Positions 6,225 through 9,351 of a stretch of DNA of 9,351 nt are shown piece by piece. The DNA comes from Syntrophomonadaceae bacterium. GTDB taxonomy: Bacteria; Bacillota; Dethiobacteria; PWVN01. The notes below the pieces were generated by a model. The model was given only the letters and a program-made list of their open reading frames with translations, made no database searches and had not been told where the DNA came from. The position numbers and the translations under genes are program-made. Position 1 is the first letter of the stretch. Each line of letters starts with the position of its first letter. The stretch spans positions 1 through 9,351 of the forward strand of contig PWVN01000247.1 of NCBI GenBank assembly GCA_003561835.1. Direction: 5' to 3'.

Positions 6225-6557
6225 ATGAGAGACACGGTTTTTGCAGACGGCATGTTCGACTTCAAGATAGACCGGGATAAAAATGAAGAAATGCACCTGA
6301 TTCTTGTGGCAGACTACGGCGAAGGTTATTTTACCCTTTATTCCAAAAGGTTGCCCCAGGGAGACATCTATTACAAGATGACCTATCAAGAAGGGGAATA
6401 CGATGAAACCCTCCACGAGGGGGAGATCAATTCGGCCACCTTCAACAAACTGGTGGAGGACTACCAGGAGGATGTCCTGACCCCCGCCGGTTCCGCCTGG
6501 AGGGAGATCAAGCCCTATGTAATGCAGGTCAACGATGCCATACAGGAACTGCATTGA
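6225..6557 (+). CDS. Unrecognised 110-aa acidic protein
   Basis: I do not recognise this family. The reading frame is credible: ATG 6225 has AGAGGTG (6211-6217) at 7 nt spacing and a strong upstream -10, and codon use is bacterial-like though less GC-biased than the neighbours. The product is acidic and soluble-looking, with no signal peptide, membrane segment or cysteine. The N-terminal half (about 1-60) is rich in alternating hydrophobic and aromatic residues (MFDFKID, LILVADYGEGYFTLY, DIYYKMTYQEGEYDE), suggesting beta strands. The C-terminal part (about 65-110) looks helical, ending in YVMQVNDAIQELH. It lies between the diaminopimelate genes and the tyrosine operon, with its own promoter and no clear terminator before the next promoter. 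No function is assigned; a small regulatory or binding protein is possible but unsupported. Confidence 0.8.
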   Translation: MRDTVFADGMFDFKIDRDKNEEMHLILVADYGEGYFTLYSKRLPQGDIYYKMTYQEGEYDETLHEGEINSATFNKLVEDYQEDVLTPAGSAWREIKPYVMQVNDAIQELH

Positions 6558-6616
6558 CAACTTGACAACTTCAGCGGCCCCGGCAGCAGCAAGCAGCAGG
6601 GCGGCAGGGCGGCAGG
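6554..6616 (+). repeat. Tandem TTGACAAC pair and GCAGG-rich low-complexity stretch
   Basis: TTGACAAC occurs twice in tandem (6554-6561 and 6562-6569), the first copy overlapping the stop codon of the 110-aa gene. It is followed by a run of GCAGC/GGCAGG units (about 6582-6616). Both look like replication-slippage products. The TTGACA hexamers have no -10 partner at proper spacing. Confidence 0.55.
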
Positions 6617-6625
6617 AAATTTTCA

Positions 6626-6654
6626 TTGACAAGCCCCGTTTCTTCCTGTAAAAT
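6626..6654 (+). promoter_or_regulatory. Sigma-A promoter of the T-box/aroF-tyrA operon
   Basis: TTGACA (6626-6631) and TAAAAT (6649-6654) have a 17-bp spacer. The predicted transcription start is near 6661, about 25 nt before T-box stem I, as expected for a leader promoter. Confidence 0.85.
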
Positions 6655-6660
6655 GACAGG

Positions 6661-6991
6661 TAATCTCATAGGGAAAGACGATGACGGGGAAGAGTAGGCA
6701 CCAGCGGCAGGGCCAGAGAGAGCCCGGCAGGGTGGAAACCGGGCGCCAGTTCCGGTGCTGAATACCCCCCGGAGTGCAGACCGAAAGAATCCGGGAAGGC
6801 CTGGAAAGAAAAGGCCCCCGGCCGACCAGTAGGCTTTGACGGAAGCTTCCACCGTTAAAAGGAAGGGGATATAAGCGGGGTTTCCCTGCCGTATCCTCAG
6901 CGAGAGCGGGCCAGGAGGCATGTCTCCTGACCAACCAGGGTGGTACCGCGGAAGCAGATGCCTTTCGTCCCTTAAGGGGCGATATTTTTTT
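6661..6991 (+). promoter_or_regulatory. T-box leader, predicted tRNA-Tyr specific
   Basis: A T-box RNA binds uncharged tRNA and then blocks formation of a terminator. Stem I closes with GGGG (6686-6689) against the C-run at 6766-6770. The specifier loop lies between it and GCACC (6698-6702)/GGTGC (6754-6758), with the S-turn AGTA at 6693-6696. The apical part has a perfect GCCCGG/CCGGGC stem (6722-6727, 6739-6744) around a GGTGGAAA loop. On the 3' side the specifier loop reads TGAATAC, giving TAC (6763-6765), a tyrosine codon. The antiterminator T-box is AACCAGGGTGGTACCGCG (6933-6950). Its UGGU bulge would pair with ACCA of a tRNA with discriminator A, as tRNA-Tyr usually has. A terminator follows. 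The downstream aroF-tyrA genes agree with tyrosine. The leader class is certain; the specifier is read by eye. Confidence 0.95.
6965..6991 (+). terminator. Regulated intrinsic terminator of the T-box leader
   Basis: TCGTCCC (6965-6971) pairs with GGGGCGA (6976-6982), seven pairs including one G-U, around a TTAA loop, and is followed by TATTTTTTT to 6991. It lies 15 nt after the T-box sequence and about 60 nt before aroF. It should form when tRNA-Tyr is charged and be replaced by the antiterminator when it is not. Confidence 0.92.
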
Positions 6992-7050
6992 ACCCTGAAT
7001 CCTCAATATTTTGCGGGTCCGGGGCAATCTAGTAACAGGAGGTCAGGCAG

Positions 7051-8064
7051 ATGATTGTGGTCATGAATCCGGGGGTTGAGGAAAAAGACATTCAGATGGT
7101 GGTGGAAAAACTGAAGGACATGGGCTTTGGCGTCCATCTTTCCCGGGGCGTCTACCGGACCATCATCGGGGCCATCGGAGACCGGGAGAAAGCCCTCTCT
7201 TCCGGGCTGGAGGCCCTGCCCAGTGTTGAAAAGATCGTGCCCATCAGCAAACCCTTCAAGCTGGTGAGCCGGGAGTTCAAGGCGGAGGATTCCGTCTACC
7301 GGATCGGCGGGGTCCAGGTGGGGGGCGAGGAGCTGGCGATGATGGCGGGACCCTGCGCTGTGGAATCCCTGGAGCAGCTCTTGGAGGCGGCCCGGCAGGT
7401 GAAGGCCTGCGGCGCCAAGTTCCTCCGGGGGGGCGCCTTTAAACCCCGGACCTCCCCTTACAGTTTTCAAGGGTTGGAGGAGGAGGGGCTGAAGATGCTG
7501 GCGGCAGCCCGGGAGGACACAGGCCTCCTCATTGTCACGGAAGTCATGAACCAGCATACCGTGGAGATGGTGGCCGACTATGCCGACATCTTGCAGGTGG
7601 GGGCCCGCAGCATGCAGAATTTTTACCTCCTTAGGGAAATCGGGCGCCTGGACAAGCCCGTCCTCTTGAAACGGGGCATTTCCGCCACCATCGAGGAGTG
7701 GCTCATGTCGGCGGAGTACATCATGTCGGAGGGCAACTACCAGGTGATCCTCTGCGAGCGGGGCATCCGCACCTTTGAAACCTACACCCGCAATACCCTG
7801 GATTTAAGCTGTGTGCCCATCATCAAACGCTTGAGCCACCTGCCCGTCCTGGTGGACCCCAGCCACGGCACGGGGAATTGGCACTGGGTCCCGGCCATGA
7901 GCCGGGCGGCCCTGGCGGCGGGGGCCGACGGCTTACTGGTGGAGGTTCACCCCAACCCGGCGGAGGCTTTGTGCGACGGGCCCCAGTCCCTGAACCCGGA
8001 GAACTTCGGAAGCCTTATGGCCTCACTAAAAGAGCTGGCCCCCGTTTTGGGGCGCCGGCTGTAG
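7051..8064 (+). CDS. aroF: DAHP synthase (3-deoxy-7-phosphoheptulonate synthase), type I-beta, with N-terminal regulatory domain
   Basis: AroF condenses phosphoenolpyruvate and erythrose 4-phosphate, the first step of the shikimate pathway. The 337-aa protein has a ferredoxin-like N-terminal domain (about 1-70, MIVVMNPGVEEKDIQMVVE onward) and a KDO8P-synthase-like TIM barrel. Metal-site residues are visible: Cys102 in AGPCAVES, His272 in DPSHGTG, Glu298 in VEVHPNP and Asp309 in CDGPQSL. By my recollection these positions coincide with those of the Thermotoga maritima enzyme, in which the N-terminal domain mediates feedback inhibition by tyrosine and phenylalanine. KPRTSPYSFQG and LLKRGISAT are further family motifs. 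ATG 7051 has an ideal AGGAGGT (7036-7042) 8 nt upstream. It is the first gene after the T-box and lies 14 nt before tyrA, so its expression should follow tyrosine supply. Confidence 0.97.
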   Translation: MIVVMNPGVEEKDIQMVVEKLKDMGFGVHLSRGVYRTIIGAIGDREKALSSGLEALPSVEKIVPISKPFKLVSREFKAEDSVYRIGGVQVGGEELAMMAGPCAVESLEQLLEAARQVKACGAKFLRGGAFKPRTSPYSFQGLEEEGLKMLAAAREDTGLLIVTEVMNQHTVEMVADYADILQVGARSMQNFYLLREIGRLDKPVLLKRGISATIEEWLMSAEYIMSEGNYQVILCERGIRTFETYTRNTLDLSCVPIIKRLSHLPVLVDPSHGTGNWHWVPAMSRAALAAGADGLLVEVHPNPAEALCDGPQSLNPENFGSLMASLKELAPVLGRRL

Positions 8065-8078
8065 GCGGTGGCGGTTCC

Positions 8079-9251
8079 ATGGCGCTGAAGAAGGAGCAGC
8101 AGCAGGGTGGGGACAGGGCAGTAATCGGCATCGTGGGCCTGGGGCTCATGGGGGGCTCCCTGGCCCTGGCCCTGAAGTCTCGGGGCGAGGGCAGGGGCGA
8201 GGACAAAGGCGGGGACAGGGGCGGAGAAGGCAGAAGGATTGTGGGGGTGGACAGGGACCCCCGGGTGGTCCGGCGGGCCCTGGAAACCGGGGTGGTGGAC
8301 CGGGCGGCGGAGGATTTGGAGAGCCTCCTGGCTCAGGTGAAGGTGGATCTTCTCTTCCTGGCCGTGCCCCAGGAAGAAACTATTGCCCTGGTTCCAGAGC
8401 TTTCCCGGGTTCTTCCCCCCGGCGCCCTGGTGACGGATATGGCCAGCACAAAGGAGGGGGTTGCCAGGGCCATGGAGGCCCTGCCCCCCCACCTCACCTT
8501 CCTGGGGGGGCATCCCATGACGGGTTCGGAGCGCCAGGGCCTGGGGGCGGCAGACCCCTTTCTCTTTGAAAACGCCGCCTATGTCCTGACCCCCACGGAG
8601 AAAACCCCCCGGCAGGCGGTGGAGACGGTGGGGGCCCTGGTCCGGGAAGTGGGAGGCGAGGTCATTATCTTAAGCCCTGAACGGCATGACCAGGTGGTGG
8701 CGGCCGTCAGCCACCTGCCCCACCTGCTGGCAGGAGCCCTCATGCTCACCGTATCCGGTGAAGAAGACAGGGAAGTGGCCCTTTCTCTGGCTGCCGGCAG
8801 CTTCCGGGACTGTACCCGGGTGGCGGCCAGCTCCCCCCATATGTGGCGCCGGATCTGTCTGGACAATAGAAAGGCCCTTCTTCACTACTTGAACCTCTAC
8901 CGGGGGCGGCTGGACCGGGTGGAGGCCCTGATTCGCCAGGGCCGGGAGGAAGACCTCCTGGACTTTTTTGCCGTTTCCCGGGAACTTCGGGAGAAACTCC
9001 CCCCCCGGGGCAAGGGTTTTCTCACCCCTCTCCTGGATATTGTAGTGCTGGTGGAAGATACCCCCGGTATCATCGGGGAGATGGCCACCCTCCTGGGCCG
9101 GGCCGGTGTCAACATCGCGGAAATTGAGGTCCTGCGGGTCCGGGAGGCGGAGGAGGGGAGCATCCGGTTCGGTTTCAAGGAAGAAGAGGAGCGGGTGAAG
9201 GCTCTGTCCCTCCTGAAGGGGGCAGGCATCAAAGCCTGGAGCCGGGAATAA
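8079..9251 (+). CDS. tyrA: Prephenate dehydrogenase with C-terminal ACT domain
   Basis: TyrA oxidatively decarboxylates prephenate to 4-hydroxyphenylpyruvate, the committed step to tyrosine. The 390-aa protein has an NAD-binding Rossmann domain (GLGLMGG, GxGxxG at 20-25; Asp58 at the end of beta-2 favours NAD), a helical prephenate domain and an ACT domain (about 318-388, DIVVLVEDTPGIIGEMATLL). Probable active-site residues are Ser123 in TDMASTKEG, His145 in GGHPMTGSE, His212/His215 in SHLPHLLA and Arg247 in FRDCTRVAAS. A Gly/Arg/Glu/Asp-rich insertion (about 37-52) lies between the first helix and beta-2. ATG 8079 follows the aroF stop by 14 nt with a weak ribosome site (AGGCGGTG, 8063-8070); earlier in-frame starts lie inside aroF and give non-family sequence. 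The ACT domain probably mediates tyrosine feedback. Arogenate use cannot be excluded. Confidence 0.95.
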   Translation: MALKKEQQQGGDRAVIGIVGLGLMGGSLALALKSRGEGRGEDKGGDRGGEGRRIVGVDRDPRVVRRALETGVVDRAAEDLESLLAQVKVDLLFLAVPQEETIALVPELSRVLPPGALVTDMASTKEGVARAMEALPPHLTFLGGHPMTGSERQGLGAADPFLFENAAYVLTPTEKTPRQAVETVGALVREVGGEVIILSPERHDQVVAAVSHLPHLLAGALMLTVSGEEDREVALSLAAGSFRDCTRVAASSPHMWRRICLDNRKALLHYLNLYRGRLDRVEALIRQGREEDLLDFFAVSRELREKLPPRGKGFLTPLLDIVVLVEDTPGIIGEMATLLGRAGVNIAEIEVLRVREAEEGSIRFGFKEEEERVKALSLLKGAGIKAWSRE

Positions 9252-9274
9252 GAATGGTAAGGAGAGGATAGACG

Positions 9275-9351
9275 ATGCTGCAGGGGCTAAAGGGGTCAGA
9301 TGGGAAAAAAAACATAGACGGGGTAAAGGCGATCAGAGGGCCGGAAGAACC
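9275..9351 (+). CDS. Start of a further gene, probably EPSP synthase (aroA), 3'-truncated
   Basis: ATG 9275 follows AAGGAGAGG (9259-9267) and opens a frame that runs to the window edge (25 full codons, MLQGLKGSDGKKNIDGVKAI and on to RGPEE). It lies 23 nt after tyrA, so it belongs to the same operon. The ending KAIRGPEE resembles the beginning of EPSP synthases, which usually read I-x-G-P then PGDKSISHR shortly after, and aroA is a frequent neighbour of aroF-tyrA. About 15 residues ahead of that point would be an N-terminal extension. Too little is visible to be certain, so no symbol is given. Confidence 0.6.
   Translation, partial: MLQGLKGSDGKKNIDGVKAIRGPEE

Noticed and set aside
6554..6575. 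TTGACA hexamers as additional promoters
   Set aside because: No acceptable -10 hexamer lies 16-18 bp downstream; the next TTGACA at 6626 has one.
7878..8078. tyrA start inside aroF giving a 67-residue extension
   Set aside because: The extension is Gly/Pro-rich out-of-frame aroF sequence; ATG 8079 just after the aroF stop gives a normal TyrA N-terminus.

Overview
This GC-rich window looks like the chromosome of an anaerobic, Gram-positive clostridial-type Firmicute (Bacillota; the gene set fits Peptococcaceae or Moorella/Desulfotomaculum-like lineages, but I cannot name a species). The reasons are a ferredoxin-fused EtfA typical of anaerobic Firmicutes, lysine/diaminopimelate synthesis through the DapL aminotransferase route, a T-box leader, sigma-A type promoters with 17-bp spacers, AGGAGG-type ribosome binding sites, and frequent TTG/GTG starts. 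All genes lie on the + strand. The long reverse-strand open frames are compositional shadows.

Layout. (1) 1-1993: 5'-truncated etfB followed by etfA, whose N-terminus carries two [4Fe-4S] ferredoxin motifs. They form an electron-transfer flavoprotein, probably of the electron-bifurcating type, closed by a strong intrinsic terminator (2038-2078). (2) 2089-2601: a small SoxR-reducing/RseC-family membrane protein with its own near-consensus promoter. (3) 2602-2909: a 308-bp spacer with short palindromes and a perfect 14-bp inverted repeat enclosing a GGGGTCAGG motif that recurs nearby, possibly a mobile-element remnant. (4) 2910-6005: dapF, dapL and asd, three enzymes of lysine and cell-wall diaminopimelate synthesis, with dapF and dapL only 2 nt apart. 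(5) 6006-6224: a spacer with a 19-bp tandem repeat and an extended -10 promoter, then a 110-aa acidic protein I do not recognise (6225-6557). (6) 6626-9351: a consensus promoter, a T-box leader with an apparent UAC (Tyr) specifier and intrinsic terminator, then aroF (DAHP synthase), tyrA (prephenate dehydrogenase with ACT domain) and the first codons of another gene, probably aroA.

The enzymes are mostly well-known families. The aromatic block is a coherent tyrosine-responsive operon: uncharged tRNA-Tyr is predicted to allow read-through into aroF-tyrA, and both enzymes carry probable regulatory domains (an N-terminal ferredoxin-like domain on AroF, a C-terminal ACT domain on TyrA). The parts least explained by known families are the 110-aa protein with its tandem-repeat promoter region, the repeat-bearing spacer before dapF, and a Gly/Arg/Glu/Asp-rich insertion in the TyrA Rossmann fold. 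I see no evidence of a wholly new system, and no tRNA, rRNA, CRISPR array, prophage or intact insertion sequence.
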